Positions 49,537-58,794 of a stretch of DNA of 64,000 nt are shown here, in pieces. The notes below the pieces were generated by a model that worked only from the letters and a program-made list of their open reading frames with translations, made no database searches and was not told the DNA's origin. Within the stretch, counting starts at the first letter, position 1. Every line of letters starts with the position of its first letter. The position numbers and the translations under genes are program-made. This DNA is from Ewingella sp049889095 (GTDB lineage: Bacteria; Pseudomonadota; Gammaproteobacteria; Enterobacterales; Enterobacteriaceae). Location: assembly GCA_049889095.1 (NCBI GenBank), contig JBLJFK010000011.1; one strand, given 5' to 3'.

Positions 49537-49720
49537 AAGTATTTCCAGCTCCACGTTGAAATTCAGCTCAAAAAACATTCAGATGTGTTTCTGGCACGCA
49601 TAAGCAGGTTGACAGTGAAGTTAATTAACGAGAACTGCAGGTGATGAAGTCATAAAACGGGAGGAGCGAACAGAACAGTAATAGGCATCGTATGGGCGAT
49701 GCCTTAGATAATAGCCGGAA

Positions 49721-50512
49721 TTATTTGCCCTGCGCCTTCACAATGGCGGCCTGCAAATCTTCCGCAGAGACAGCGCCCGGCAGAACAGTCGTATTTTCTG
49801 CGCTAGCCCCAGAGGTCGGCATGACGATAAAGCCCGGCGTGCCGCTAAAGCCTAAAGTGCGCGCCAGTTGATCATTGGAAGCAAGGGCTTGATGGGTAGC
49901 TTTCAACTCGGCTGCGGTGGGGGCTGCGGCTTTGGCAGCTTTCACGGCACCGGTGATGTCTGCGTTAGTCAGTTTGCCTTCGTCATGGCCAGTGCGGTAA
50001 ATACTGTTGTGGTAGTCGAAATAGGCCTGATCGCCTTTCTCTTTCCATACAGCCATACCGGTTTCAGCGGCGGTGATGGACTCTTTCCAGCGGTCACCGA
50101 AGATTGGCCATTCTTTGAAGACGAAACGCACGTTCGGATTAGCCTTTACGGTTTGCTCAACCAGCGGTGCCATGCGGCTACAGTAGAGGCACTGGTAATC
50201 GAAGAATTCGACGAACGCGACTTTGGCATCTTTCGGGCCATAGCTTGGGGTTGCCGGGTCGCTGACCAGCGCTTTGGCATTATCCAGCACCGCTGCCTGC
50301 GTTTGCTGCTGCTGTTGATCCGCCTGCTGAGCCTGCAATTTCTGGCTGACTTGTACTAAAATTTCAGGATGTGCAAGCAAGTAATCGGATGCGATTTTAC
50401 CAATAGCTGCCTGCTGGGCTGGAGTGAAATCAGCGGAGGCGCTGTCAGCGGCCATAGTGATTGTCGGTGCCATAATCAGCGCAGCCAGCAAAGTCATCGT
50501 CAGACGTTTCAT
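49721..50512 (-). CDS. Periplasmic DsbA-family thiol oxidoreductase
   Basis: This 263-aa exported protein has a signal peptide (MKRLTMTLLAALIMAPTITM, cut after AMAADS near residue 22), a glutamine-rich helical linker with QQADQQQQQTQ (residues about 70-85) and a thioredoxin-fold domain. The active site is YQCLYCSR (CxxC with a Leu-Tyr pair) and the cis-proline loop is SGTPGF. Resembles the Com1/BdbD-like group rather than DsbA itself. AAGGA precedes ATG 50512. Partner and substrate are unknown. Confidence 0.9.
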   Translation of the reverse strand: MKRLTMTLLAALIMAPTITMAADSASADFTPAQQAAIGKIASDYLLAHPEILVQVSQKLQAQQADQQQQQTQAAVLDNAKALVSDPATPSYGPKDAKVAFVEFFDYQCLYCSRMAPLVEQTVKANPNVRFVFKEWPIFGDRWKESITAAETGMAVWKEKGDQAYFDYHNSIYRTGHDEGKLTNADITGAVKAAKAAAPTAAELKATHQALASNDQLARTLGFSGTPGFIVMPTSGASAENTTVLPGAVSAEDLQAAIVKAQGK

Positions 50513-50642
50513 CAGTAAATCCTTAATTAACAGAAAGCGGGAACATATAAAGTTGCTGAAAAAATAGAGCAATTCCATCGCCTTTGCAGGCAAAAATTGT
50601 GAATTTTTATAAACCTTTGGTGCAAAATGGCGGCTTGCACCA

Positions 50643-50672
50643 TAAAAAAGCCACGCTGATTAAAGCGCGGCT
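50643..50672 (-). terminator. Terminator after yiaF
   Basis: On the minus strand AGCCGCGC / GCGTGGCT form an 8-bp stem with one G-U pair and a loop of TTTAATCA, followed by TTTTTT. It lies about 32 nt beyond the yiaF stop. Confidence 0.9.
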
Positions 50673-50703
50673 CTATTTAAATTATAAATCCGATAATTAA
50701 ATA

Positions 50704-51426
50704 CTAATGGCTAAAATCGCCCTGCGCCACTTTCTGCGCGCTGAGCAAGGTCTGCTGTTTACCCACCAGATTCGACATCATGGTGTTGTATTGCATTGCC
50801 TGTTGTTGCGTCGGGAACTGCACGCCACCGTTAGCAAAAGCCACTTGTGCACCCTGCTGTTGCAGATAATCGCCAACGGCGATGATGTCCTGTGTGAAGC
50901 TGGTCAGCGCCGGTACCAACGGAGTCAGCACGTTCGCAGGCTCGGTCACTACGCTGGAGTAAACCTGCGCGTAAACGGCTTTAAGATCGTCAGGTTGCTT
51001 GAGAGCAGCCATGGCGGTGTCAGCCTTGTTCTTAGAATCGCGAATTTGCGCACTCAGCAGATTCAATGAACCCACCGACTGTTGCAGCTCAGTACGCTGT
51101 GTCATGTAGTCTTGCGGTGTACGGATCTGCCCAATGCCGCTAACCGCAGGAACCAGACTACCTTCTACTGCCTGCTTCATCTGGCGTGAATACGACAGGA
51201 TTATGCCGTAGTCATTAGCGTAATTACCAAACTTCTGTTTCTGATCTTCACTCAGTGATGGCAGGTTCTGCCCACTGCGCATTACGGTGTTTTGCAAATA
51301 GTCGATAAAGGCTTTGCGTTGCTCCGGCTCTTTATCGCCACATGCCGTGAGTTGAAACACGACCAGTAATGCCACAAGCGGCGCCAGCCAGCGCGCGAAT
51401 GCCCTGCTTCTGATCCCTACAGCCAT
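50704..51426 (-). CDS. yiaF: DUF3053 lipoprotein YiaF
   Basis: This 240-aa protein has a lipoprotein signal ending in the lipobox LTAC (Cys near residue 29). The helical domain KQKFGNYANDYGIILSYSRQMKQAVEGSLVPAVSGIG is typical of the DUF3053 family. It is close to E. coli YiaF (236 aa), of unknown function. AGGAG lies upstream of ATG 51426; an in-frame 54-codon extension upstream runs through the AT-rich flank of a repeat element and was rejected. Confidence 0.88.
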   Translation of the reverse strand: MAVGIRSRAFARWLAPLVALLVVFQLTACGDKEPEQRKAFIDYLQNTVMRSGQNLPSLSEDQKQKFGNYANDYGIILSYSRQMKQAVEGSLVPAVSGIGQIRTPQDYMTQRTELQQSVGSLNLLSAQIRDSKNKADTAMAALKQPDDLKAVYAQVYSSVVTEPANVLTPLVPALTSFTQDIIAVGDYLQQQGAQVAFANGGVQFPTQQQAMQYNTMMSNLVGKQQTLLSAQKVAQGDFSH

Positions 51427-51585
51427 GAGTCCTGACTCCTGATTTCGATGTTCTTTTTTTACCGGCCAGTTCCCTGCCGATTTGTGCATTCCATGCGGGT
51501 TATAGGATAGAACATCTGGGGAGAGAACGCTTTTTAAAAAAGCGTGGAAAATTTTTAAATTCAAATTGAAATTAAAATTCAAGGG

Positions 51586-52089
51586 CAAGACCTTGGGCTG
51601 CCGCCCAAACCCGCGTTAAGGCCCGCAGTCGCTCGGGCCTTAACAATCCGAGCTTTTTTAACTGCGCGCTTCGCTGAATCGGGATGGCCATGTTTCAGAT
51701 GCCAAAGCGATAGCCGCAAAAATGCCGCTGCTTAGGCAGTTCCTTCGCTGCGGGTTTCGAGCCTTAGGTCTCGAACCACTTGCTCAGCGTCATTTTCGAA
51801 TGCGGTCTACTGGCTATGTAGGTCAAAAGAAAGTGTTCGGTGTAAAAATCAGTGTGCCGCGTTCAGAAACGCCGCTGAACGAGAGGTGGAAAACCGCGAG
51901 TTAGTTTGCGCGGGTTGTAACCCGAAGAGAAGGAACCGCAACGCGGCGGGGTTTCGCGGCTATAACAGAAATACCTGAAACACGGCCATTGTGACCTGCG
52001 TAGCTGCTGTTTTTAAAAAGCCCGGGATTCCAAAGGGCGGCGGCGACTGGCCGCCCTTTGGTCGGTGTGGGCCGACGCCCACGACCTTG
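51586..52089. repeat. Palindromic-ended repeat element, copy 2 (between yiaF and glyS)
   Basis: About 500 bp, related to the element at 12910-13496. It starts with the same CAAGACCTTGGG and ends GCCCACGACCTTG. End hairpins are TTGGGC/GCCCAA at 51593 and GTGGGC/GCCCAC at 52067. Inner hairpins are 51615-51644 (11-bp stem) and 52030-52061 (12-bp stem). The core 51751-51831 is nearly identical to 13081-13160. The inner hairpin sequences differ between copies while pairing is kept, which points to selection on structure. No coding frame is credible. Confidence 0.82.
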
Positions 52090-52134
52090 AATTTGAATTT
52101 GAATTTGAATTTGAATTTGAATTTGAATTTGAAA
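52087..52134. repeat. TTGAAT hexanucleotide array
   Basis: Seven perfect TTGAAT units are followed by one TTGAAA. The array begins on the last bases of repeat element 2. A degenerate reverse-oriented relative (AAATTCAAATTGAAATTAAA, 51556-51575) lies at the other side of the element. Confidence 0.92.
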
Positions 52135-52142
52135 TTAAAAAC

Positions 52143-52176
52143 AAAAAAGCGAGGACAGATCGCAATCTGGCCCCGC
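52143..52176 (-). terminator. glyS terminator
   Basis: On the minus strand GCGGGGCCAGAT / ATCTGTCCTCGC pair with one wobble and one mismatch around TGCG, followed by TTTTTT. It is about 45 nt beyond the glyS stop. Confidence 0.8.
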
Positions 52177-52220
52177 TCAATATTTTGCTTCAGCGTTAAT
52201 AAAGCTGAAAAGTCCCCTGC

Positions 52221-54290
52221 TTACTGAAGCAGCGAAATATCCGCGACTTGCAGGAACAACGCCCTCAGCTTGGAGAGAAGTGTTAATCGGTTCACTCGAA
52301 CCGCCTCATTCTCATCCATCACCATGACGGTGTCGAAGAAGCCGTCCACGGTTGCGCGCAGTGCAGCCAGTTCAACCAGCGCTTCTTTATACTGACCGGC
52401 AGCGAACAGCGGCTCCAGCTTGTCGCGCAGAACCACCAGATGGGTTGCCAGTTTCAGCTCAGCAGGTTCTTTCAGCACCGAGGCGCTAACATTCTCCAGC
52501 AGCGTATCCGTCGATTTCGCCAGAATGTTGGAAACACGTTTGTTGGCAGCAGCCAGCGTGGCAGCTTCATCCAGCGTGCGGAAATAACTGACCGCTTTCA
52601 CTCGGGCGTCGAAGTCAGCCGGTTTAGTCGGACGACGCGCCAGCACCGCCTGAATAGTGTCAACCGCGTGGCCCTCTTCCTGATACCAGGCGCGGAAACG
52701 ACCGAGCATGAAATCAACCACATCATCCACAACCTTGGCGTTAGTCAGCTTGTCGCCGTACAGGCGCACCGCTTCTTCGGTCAGGGTTTGCAAATCGAGT
52801 GACAGGTTTTTCTCAACGATGATGCGCAACACGCCGAGCGCAGCACGGCGCAGTGCAAACGGATCTTTATCGCCTTTCGGATGTTGGCCGATGCCGAAAA
52901 TACCGGCCAGCGTGTCCATCTTATCAGCGATGGCCAGCGCACAGGCTACCGGGGAAGCCGGTAACGCGTCGCCCGCAAAGCGTGGCTGATACTGCTCGTT
53001 CAGCGCAACCGCGACTTCTTCCGCTTCGCCGTCGTGACGTGCATAGTGCATGCCCATCACGCCCTGCGTATCAGTGAACTCGAAGACCATGTTGGTCATC
53101 AGATCGCATTTTGACAGCAGACCAGCACGTTTTGCGTTCTCAACGTTGGCACCGATTTTATCGGCGATCCAGCCAGACAGCGCTTCGATACGGTCGGTTT
53201 TATCACGCAGCGTACCGAGCTGTTTCTGGAACATCACGGTAGCCAGGCGCGGCAAATGGTCTTCGAGACGCTTTTTCAAATCGGTATTGAAGAAGAACTC
53301 CGCATCGGCCAGACGCGGACGCACCACTTTCTCGTTACCGGAAATGATTTGCTGCGGATCTTTCGACTCGATGTTGGTGACGAAGATAAAGTTCGGCAGA
53401 AGTTTGCCCGCAGTGTCGTACACCGGGAAATACTTCTGGTCGCCTTTCATGGTGTAAACCAGCGCTTCGGCAGGAACGGTCAGGAATTTCTCTTCGAATT
53501 TCGCGGTCAGCACCACCGGCCACTCCACCAGCGAGGTGACTTCCTCCAGCAGACTTTCGCTCAGATCGGCGATACCACCAATCTCTTTCGCTGCTTTCTC
53601 GGCATCACGTTTGATGATGGCTTTGCGCTGCTCGTAATCAGCGATGACTTTGCCGCGCTCGAGCAAAATTTGCGGATACTGATCAGCGTTGTCGAGGGTG
53701 AATTCCGGCTCGCCCATGAAGCGGTGGCCGCGAATAGTACGGGCAGAATCGATACCGAGGATTTTCGCCGGAATCAGCTCATCGCCCAGCAGCAGCGTGA
53801 CGGTGTGAACCGGACGCACAAACTGCACGTCGGAATCGCCCCAGCGCATCAGTTTAGGAATAGGCAGTTTGGCGAGCGAGGTGGCCACCATCGGCGCCAG
53901 CAGATGCTGCGCGCTTTCGCCTTTGACGTGCGCACGGTAAACCAGCCATTCACCTTTGTCGGTAACCAGACGGTCAGCCTGATCCACGGTGATGCCGCAA
54001 CCGCGAGCCCAGCCTTCCGCGGCTTTGCTTGGTTTGCCTTCGGCATCGAACGCCTGAGAAACAGCCGGGCCGCGTTTTTCAACTTCGCGATCGGCCTGTG
54101 ATTCATGCAGAGCAGAAACTTTCAGCGCCAGACGGCGCGGTGCTGCAAACCATTTGACGTCGCCGTGTGGCAAGTTTGCCGCATCCAGCTCGGCAGTCAG
54201 GTTAGCGGCAAAAGATTCAGCAAGGCTGCGCAGCGCTTTCGGTGGCAGCTCTTCGGTGCCAATTTCTACCAGAAATGTTTTTTCGGTCAT
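52221..54290 (-). CDS. glyS: Glycyl-tRNA synthetase beta subunit GlyS
   Basis: The beta subunit of the alpha2-beta2 glycyl-tRNA synthetase carries tRNA-binding domains (B3/4-like, HD-like and anticodon-binding). At 689 aa it equals E. coli GlyS, with near-identical blocks LVEIGTEELPPKALRSLAESF and MTNMVFEFTDTQGVMGMHYARHDGE. It starts at ATG 54290 with a weak GAGAA site and lies 9 bp after glyQ, in one operon. It ends at ISLLQ like the E. coli protein. Confidence 0.97.
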   Translation of the reverse strand: MTEKTFLVEIGTEELPPKALRSLAESFAANLTAELDAANLPHGDVKWFAAPRRLALKVSALHESQADREVEKRGPAVSQAFDAEGKPSKAAEGWARGCGITVDQADRLVTDKGEWLVYRAHVKGESAQHLLAPMVATSLAKLPIPKLMRWGDSDVQFVRPVHTVTLLLGDELIPAKILGIDSARTIRGHRFMGEPEFTLDNADQYPQILLERGKVIADYEQRKAIIKRDAEKAAKEIGGIADLSESLLEEVTSLVEWPVVLTAKFEEKFLTVPAEALVYTMKGDQKYFPVYDTAGKLLPNFIFVTNIESKDPQQIISGNEKVVRPRLADAEFFFNTDLKKRLEDHLPRLATVMFQKQLGTLRDKTDRIEALSGWIADKIGANVENAKRAGLLSKCDLMTNMVFEFTDTQGVMGMHYARHDGEAEEVAVALNEQYQPRFAGDALPASPVACALAIADKMDTLAGIFGIGQHPKGDKDPFALRRAALGVLRIIVEKNLSLDLQTLTEEAVRLYGDKLTNAKVVDDVVDFMLGRFRAWYQEEGHAVDTIQAVLARRPTKPADFDARVKAVSYFRTLDEAATLAAANKRVSNILAKSTDTLLENVSASVLKEPAELKLATHLVVLRDKLEPLFAAGQYKEALVELAALRATVDGFFDTVMVMDENEAVRVNRLTLLSKLRALFLQVADISLLQ

Positions 54291-54299
54291 CACTGTTTC

Positions 54300-55214
54300 T
54301 CACTTCTCGTTCTTTTTGCACATCGGGAAGCCCAGAACTTCGCGGGAAGCGTAATACGCTTCAGCTACCGCTTTAGTCAGGGTACGGATGCGCAAAATGT
54401 AGCGCTGACGTTCAGTCACGGAGATCGCTTTGCGCGCGTCCAGCAGGTTGAAGCAATGTGCTGCTTTCAAAATGCGCTCGTACGCCGGCAATGCCAGAGG
54501 CTTTTCGAGCGCCAGCAGGGTTTGTGCTTCTTTCTCGTGCTGTTCGAAGCAGGAGAACAGGAAATCGACGTCGGCGTATTCGAAGTTATAAGTGGATTGC
54601 TCCACTTCGTTCTGATGGAACACGTCACCGTAAGTCGTTTTACCCAGCGGACCGTCGCTCCAGACCAAATCGTAAACGCTGTCTACGCTCTGGATGTACA
54701 TCGCCAGACGCTCAAGACCGTAGGTGATCTCACCGGTCACGGGCTTACATTCCAGGCCACCGACCTGCTGGAAGTAAGTGAACTGCGTCACTTCCATACC
54801 GTTCAGCCACACTTCCCAGCCAAGACCCCAGGCGCCCAGCGTCGGGTTTTCCCAGTTGTCTTCAACGAAGCGAATATCGTGGATTAGCGGATCAAGACCC
54901 AGCTCTTTCAGCGAACCGAGGTACAGCTCCTGAATGTTTTCCGGGGAAGGTTTGATCATCACCTGGAACTGATAATAGTGTTGCAGACGGTTAGGGTTCT
55001 CACCATAGCGACCGTCAGTCGGGCGGCGGGAGGGCTGAACATAGGCTGCCGCAAAAGGCTCTGGGCCGAGTGCACGCAGGCTGGTCATCGGGTGCGAGGT
55101 ACCCGCGCCGACTTCCATATCCAGAGGTTGAACAATGGTGCAGCCCTGCTGCGCCCAATAGTCTTGCAGTGTCAGGATCAGGCCCTGAAATGTCTTGGTA
55201 TCGAACTTTTGCAT
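54300..55214 (-). CDS. glyQ: Glycyl-tRNA synthetase alpha subunit GlyQ
   Basis: This 304-aa catalytic subunit (class II fold) activates glycine. It matches E. coli GlyQ with FDTKTFQGLILTLQDYWAQQGC, PHPMTSLRALGPEPFAAAYVQPSRRP-type motif 2 region and TGEITYGLERLAMYIQ. The operon is glyQS in the same order as E. coli. The 154-bp gap upstream must contain the promoter. Confidence 0.97.
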   Translation of the reverse strand: MQKFDTKTFQGLILTLQDYWAQQGCTIVQPLDMEVGAGTSHPMTSLRALGPEPFAAAYVQPSRRPTDGRYGENPNRLQHYYQFQVMIKPSPENIQELYLGSLKELGLDPLIHDIRFVEDNWENPTLGAWGLGWEVWLNGMEVTQFTYFQQVGGLECKPVTGEITYGLERLAMYIQSVDSVYDLVWSDGPLGKTTYGDVFHQNEVEQSTYNFEYADVDFLFSCFEQHEKEAQTLLALEKPLALPAYERILKAAHCFNLLDARKAISVTERQRYILRIRTLTKAVAEAYYASREVLGFPMCKKNEK

Positions 55215-55341
55215 GTTGGTTTCGCACGCGAGAAAGTGGGTTTAAAAGAGTGCGCCAGTATACCCGCTGCACGGAAGATAATCAGCCAGAATCAGGCAAC
55301 CCCAGCGTAGCGAAGAGAAAGTGTTTAATTTCGGGTGGAGT

Positions 55342-55361
55342 AAAAGGGGGCTTTCGCCCCC
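55342..55361 (-). terminator. Terminator of the autotransporter gene region
   Basis: On the minus strand GGGGGC-GAAA-GCCCCC is a 6-bp stem with a stable tetraloop, followed by TTTT. It lies 8 nt after the esterase stop and before glyQ. Confidence 0.85.
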
Positions 55362-55368
55362 ATAATGT

Positions 55369-57369
55369 TTAAAACCGCGCACTGATCCCAGCGTTGTACG
55401 AGGTTTGCTCACCGGAATCCAGGCCGGTGGTTTGTGAGACAGCGGCAAAGGCCGAGATGCTGTGGGTGATTTGTACGTTCGCGCCGACGGTCATGTCGAC
55501 CCAATCGTCGTCCTGTTCGCCCGTGGTGCGGCTAAAGCGAGTACGGGTGGATTTAATGGCGCCCGTCGCGGTGTAGGTTTTGTCGCCGAACTGGCGGTCA
55601 TAGGTCACCTGCGCATACGGATTGAGGATGCCAAGCTCAGCGTTCAGCCGCCAGCCCAGTGCGCCGATTTGCGAGTGGGATGTCTGATCGCCAAAGCGCA
55701 TTGATGTACTGTTATTGTCGTTCTCTTCATAACTATCGATGCTGCTGTAATCCCAGCTATATTGTGCCACCGGACCGGTTTTCAACACGGGCAGGATCGG
55801 GAAATCCCAGCCTGCGGTAAGTCGTCCGCCAATCTGTTTACCGTCAGTTTCGCCGCGCTCGGTGCGAGTAGTTGGCCCGAGTGTAATGCTGCGGTTAATG
55901 TCGTCATAGTTAAGTGAACCATAGTGGATATCGCCGTTGATCCAGCCATTATCGGCGATTTTGATGCCGGTAAAAGCCGTCGCCATCCAGCCGCGCGTGC
56001 GATAGCTGTAATGATGGGTAGGATCCTGTTTGTCGTCTGAACCGGAAAGCATCAGCCCCAGCATCCAGCGGTCGGTGAGCTGGTAATCCATGCCGATGTT
56101 GCCCGAGTTGGTGGTGGCATCCCCATCGCCGAGCGACGGACTGATTTTGCTGTCCAGACGCTGTCCGGCATACCCGCCAAACATGCCAAAGGTGCCGGAT
56201 TCATTATCTTGCGAACGCAACTGCTGATAGCGGCTGTCGAGTAACCCCTGCGTATTTCGCGCCAGCGCCAGCGAACCTCGATTCAGCGCAGTTACCTCAA
56301 GCGGACCGTTAATCACCGACTGCATATACTCGGCGATCAGCGCATGCGCCTGCGGTGTCGGGTGGAAATGGTCGGCAAACAAGAAGGATTTACTGCTGTC
56401 GAAACCGGGCAGGTTCGACGTACATTCAGAGGCCGACGTCCCGACCGGACAAGCCATACCCGCAGTATTGGCAAAACCGTATAGCCCCGGATCGGCAATC
56501 ACTTCGTTGAACAGCCCGTTGATGTCCACCCGCACAATGTTGCCGCCGGTTTTTGCCAACGCGATATCCTCGGTGGTGTTGTAGGTGTCGGTCAGACCGC
56601 TGGCCACCACTTTCAGGGCGTCATATGCGGCAGCCAGCCCTTTCGAAAGCAGATCCTGCACCAGTTCAGAGTCCAGACCGGCGGCGGTCGAGGCCTTCAG
56701 CGCGTTATGAATCGCTTCGGTACGTGCATCGGCGCTTGGGGTATTTTGCGCATTCAAATATTTATAGGCGGCTTCCAACGCTTGCTGCTGAACCGGCAGC
56801 AGGCCGACCTGGATAATGCCTTCCATCAACACTGGCGTCAGCCCGATATTCGGCACCGTCGGCACCACAACGGTTCCGGCACCGGCGTTCAGTAAGTCAT
56901 TCACCTGCGAAGCCGCCTGTGTGGCGCTATTGGTGGCAATCTTCACAGCGGAAATTGGGTTAAGGCTGAGCGCAGCTGCCGCTAAATCGTTGCCACCAAT
57001 CCAGTGAATATAAAGCCCGTTCGGATCGGCTTTACCGCCGGTCGATACCAGATAGTTCTTCACCTGATCCTGCGTGGTGTAATCGGAATCAAGCCCCGGC
57101 ACAGCCACGCCACCGCCTTCAGCATAGTTCAGGCCACCTTGGGAGGAAGGGGTTAATGTGGTTCCAATATTCTGCGCGAGTATTTCGTCATAAAGCTGAT
57201 GTGAACTGCTGTCAAAGGTCCAGCGGCCAATATTGCCGGTGTCACTCAGGCTGTCGCCGAACACATAAAGTTGATCGTAAGCCTGTGCCGGAGCCTGTAA
57301 ACCAATGCACAGCGCCACGGCGAAAGCGCCCTGTGTCAAACGTAATACGGCGTTTTTCTTATCTGTCAT
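55369..57369 (-). CDS. GDSL-type autotransporter esterase/lipase (EstA-like)
   Basis: This 666-aa outer-membrane autotransporter displays a lipase/esterase on the cell surface. A signal peptide (cut after AQA30) precedes an SGNH hydrolase domain. Its blocks are FGDSLSDTGN with Ser40, the GGND block (HWIGGNDLAA) and FADHFHPTPQAH with the catalytic Asp/His. The C-terminal third (about 385-666) is a beta-barrel ending in the usual terminal Phe (ISARF). Similar proteins are EstA of Pseudomonas, ApeE of Salmonella and Lip-1 types. Neighbouring genes give no functional hint. Confidence 0.92.
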   Translation of the reverse strand: MTDKKNAVLRLTQGAFAVALCIGLQAPAQAYDQLYVFGDSLSDTGNIGRWTFDSSSHQLYDEILAQNIGTTLTPSSQGGLNYAEGGGVAVPGLDSDYTTQDQVKNYLVSTGGKADPNGLYIHWIGGNDLAAAALSLNPISAVKIATNSATQAASQVNDLLNAGAGTVVVPTVPNIGLTPVLMEGIIQVGLLPVQQQALEAAYKYLNAQNTPSADARTEAIHNALKASTAAGLDSELVQDLLSKGLAAAYDALKVVASGLTDTYNTTEDIALAKTGGNIVRVDINGLFNEVIADPGLYGFANTAGMACPVGTSASECTSNLPGFDSSKSFLFADHFHPTPQAHALIAEYMQSVINGPLEVTALNRGSLALARNTQGLLDSRYQQLRSQDNESGTFGMFGGYAGQRLDSKISPSLGDGDATTNSGNIGMDYQLTDRWMLGLMLSGSDDKQDPTHHYSYRTRGWMATAFTGIKIADNGWINGDIHYGSLNYDDINRSITLGPTTRTERGETDGKQIGGRLTAGWDFPILPVLKTGPVAQYSWDYSSIDSYEENDNNSTSMRFGDQTSHSQIGALGWRLNAELGILNPYAQVTYDRQFGDKTYTATGAIKSTRTRFSRTTGEQDDDWVDMTVGANVQITHSISAFAAVSQTTGLDSGEQTSYNAGISARF

Positions 57370-57561
57370 TGTCGTAATGTCCCAAAAATATCAGCGGATC
57401 TAATCCATGGAAAACGTAAGGATTGCGTAATGGATGGATTTAAATATTGTTCAGATCCGACCAGCGTCAAGTCGGAGGGCTGTAAATTACGACGTTGCAG
57501 AGTTATCCGAGAAGCCACACACTGATCCCATCCATGTAGCTCCCTTATTAAGGACAATCGA

Positions 57562-58131
57562 ATGACGATACGTTGCAGTTGGGTCTCAAAAGAGCCGATT
57601 TATCTTGAGTACCACGATAAAGAATGGGGCGTGCCGATCAAAGATGGCCGTGAGTTGTTTGAAATGCTGTGCCTCGAGGGTCAGCAGGCCGGGTTGTCGT
57701 GGTTAACCATCCTGAGAAAACGCGATAACTATCGCCAGAACTTCCACAATTTCGATCCGGTGCGCATCGCTAAAATGACAGATGACGACGTAGAACGTCT
57801 GGTTCTCGATGCCGGGATCGTCCGTCATCGCGGAAAAATCAAAGCTATCATCCTGAATGCGCAGATTTATTTAGCCATGCAGGCCGCCGGCGAAGATTTC
57901 TCTGATTTCATCTGGAGCTTTGTTGCGCATCAATCGGTCATCAATAATCCGCCGGGACCCGAAGGTGTACCGGCAAAAACCACGGTCTCTGATGCAATGG
58001 CCAAGGCGCTGAAGAAAAAAGGTTTTAAATTTACCGGCTCGACCATTTGCTATGCATTTATGCAGGCCGCCGGGCTGGTGAACGATCATCAAACCTACTG
58101 TTTCTGTCACCCAAAAAATCAACCGGTATGA
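57562..58131 (+). CDS. tag: DNA-3-methyladenine glycosylase I (Tag)
   Basis: This 189-aa base-excision enzyme removes 3-methyladenine. It matches E. coli Tag: CSWVSKEPIYLEYHDKEWGVP, LEGQQAGLSWLTILRKR, DAGIVRHRGKIKAI and FTGSTICYAFMQAAGLVNDH. Zinc-binding residues are in the N-terminal Cys/His and the C-terminal HxxxxCFCH region. Its stop overlaps the yiaC start in ATGA. Operon order tag-yiaC is as in E. coli. Confidence 0.96.
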   Translation: MTIRCSWVSKEPIYLEYHDKEWGVPIKDGRELFEMLCLEGQQAGLSWLTILRKRDNYRQNFHNFDPVRIAKMTDDDVERLVLDAGIVRHRGKIKAIILNAQIYLAMQAAGEDFSDFIWSFVAHQSVINNPPGPEGVPAKTTVSDAMAKALKKKGFKFTGSTICYAFMQAAGLVNDHQTYCFCHPKNQPV

Positions 58132-58571
58132 TCCGACTTTCGCAACCTGCCGATACCGACGCGATCATGCGGTTGTGGCTGCGCAGCACGCTGGCGGCAC
58201 ACCCGTTTATTGAAGCGTCGTACTGGTATGAAAGTGCGTCGATGGTGCGTGAGACATTTCTTCCGCAGGCCAGAACCTGGGTTTACTGTGCTGAAGACGG
58301 TGAGATCGATGGCTTTATCAGCGTGCTGAACCAGCAATTTATCGGTGCGCTGTTTGTTAAAGAGAGCGTCTACGGCAAGGGGGTCGCGCAACAATTAATG
58401 CAAGAAGCCAAAGAGCGTTTCCCGCTATTGCTGCTGGAGGTTTATCAGCAAAATCACCGCGCTGTGGCTTTCTATCGCAAAGAAGATTTCTTCGTGGTCA
58501 ACGACACCGTTCATCCCGGAACCGCTCTTCCTACCTGGGTTCTGCGCTGGCATCAGCCCCTGTCTGAATAA
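58128..58571 (+). CDS. yiaC: GNAT acetyltransferase YiaC
   Basis: This 147-aa GNAT acetyltransferase matches E. coli YiaC, a protein lysine acetyltransferase. Conserved blocks are LWLRSTLAAHPFIEASYW, GALFVKESVYGKGVAQQLM and LLLEVYQQNHRAVAFYRKEDF. It starts at ATG 58128, overlapping the tag stop by four bases, so translation is coupled to tag. Confidence 0.93.
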   Translation: MIRLSQPADTDAIMRLWLRSTLAAHPFIEASYWYESASMVRETFLPQARTWVYCAEDGEIDGFISVLNQQFIGALFVKESVYGKGVAQQLMQEAKERFPLLLLEVYQQNHRAVAFYRKEDFFVVNDTVHPGTALPTWVLRWHQPLSE

Positions 58572-58794
58572 GTTCCTCAACCCCGTAAAAATACAAAAAT
58601 GGATAACCGGAATTCTCCTACTGCTTAACGCCGCGAAATTCCGCATAAAGAGCACAAGAACGCCGCAGGGCCGATGTCTGCCGGTTGCACTTCTTTATGT
58701 TTTGACACCATTTTATTTGCAACAACTCCAGTGCGGCGCAGCCATAATGGAAACGATTCGGCTTGAAACAGAAAACATCCAAAAAGGAAATAAG

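Larger units (their letters stand above)
49186..49720. promoter_or_regulatory. mtl control region
   Basis: The 535 bp between mtlA and the DsbA-like gene holds no gene that I can support. It contains at least four CRP-like sites (listed separately). E. coli mtlA likewise has a long regulatory region with several CRP sites. No terminator for upstream transcription is obvious except near 49690. Confidence 0.75.

Noticed and set aside
49561..49620. Fifth CRP site in the mtl region
   Set aside because: TGTGTTTCTGGCACGC matches only one half-site loosely.
51722..51904. 60-codon frame in repeat element 2
   Set aside because: Only the GFRAxGLEPLAQ stretch matches element 1, and the nucleotide core explains it.
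52087..52134. CRISPR-like array
   Set aside because: Units are 6 bp in direct tandem without spacers, so it is a microsatellite.
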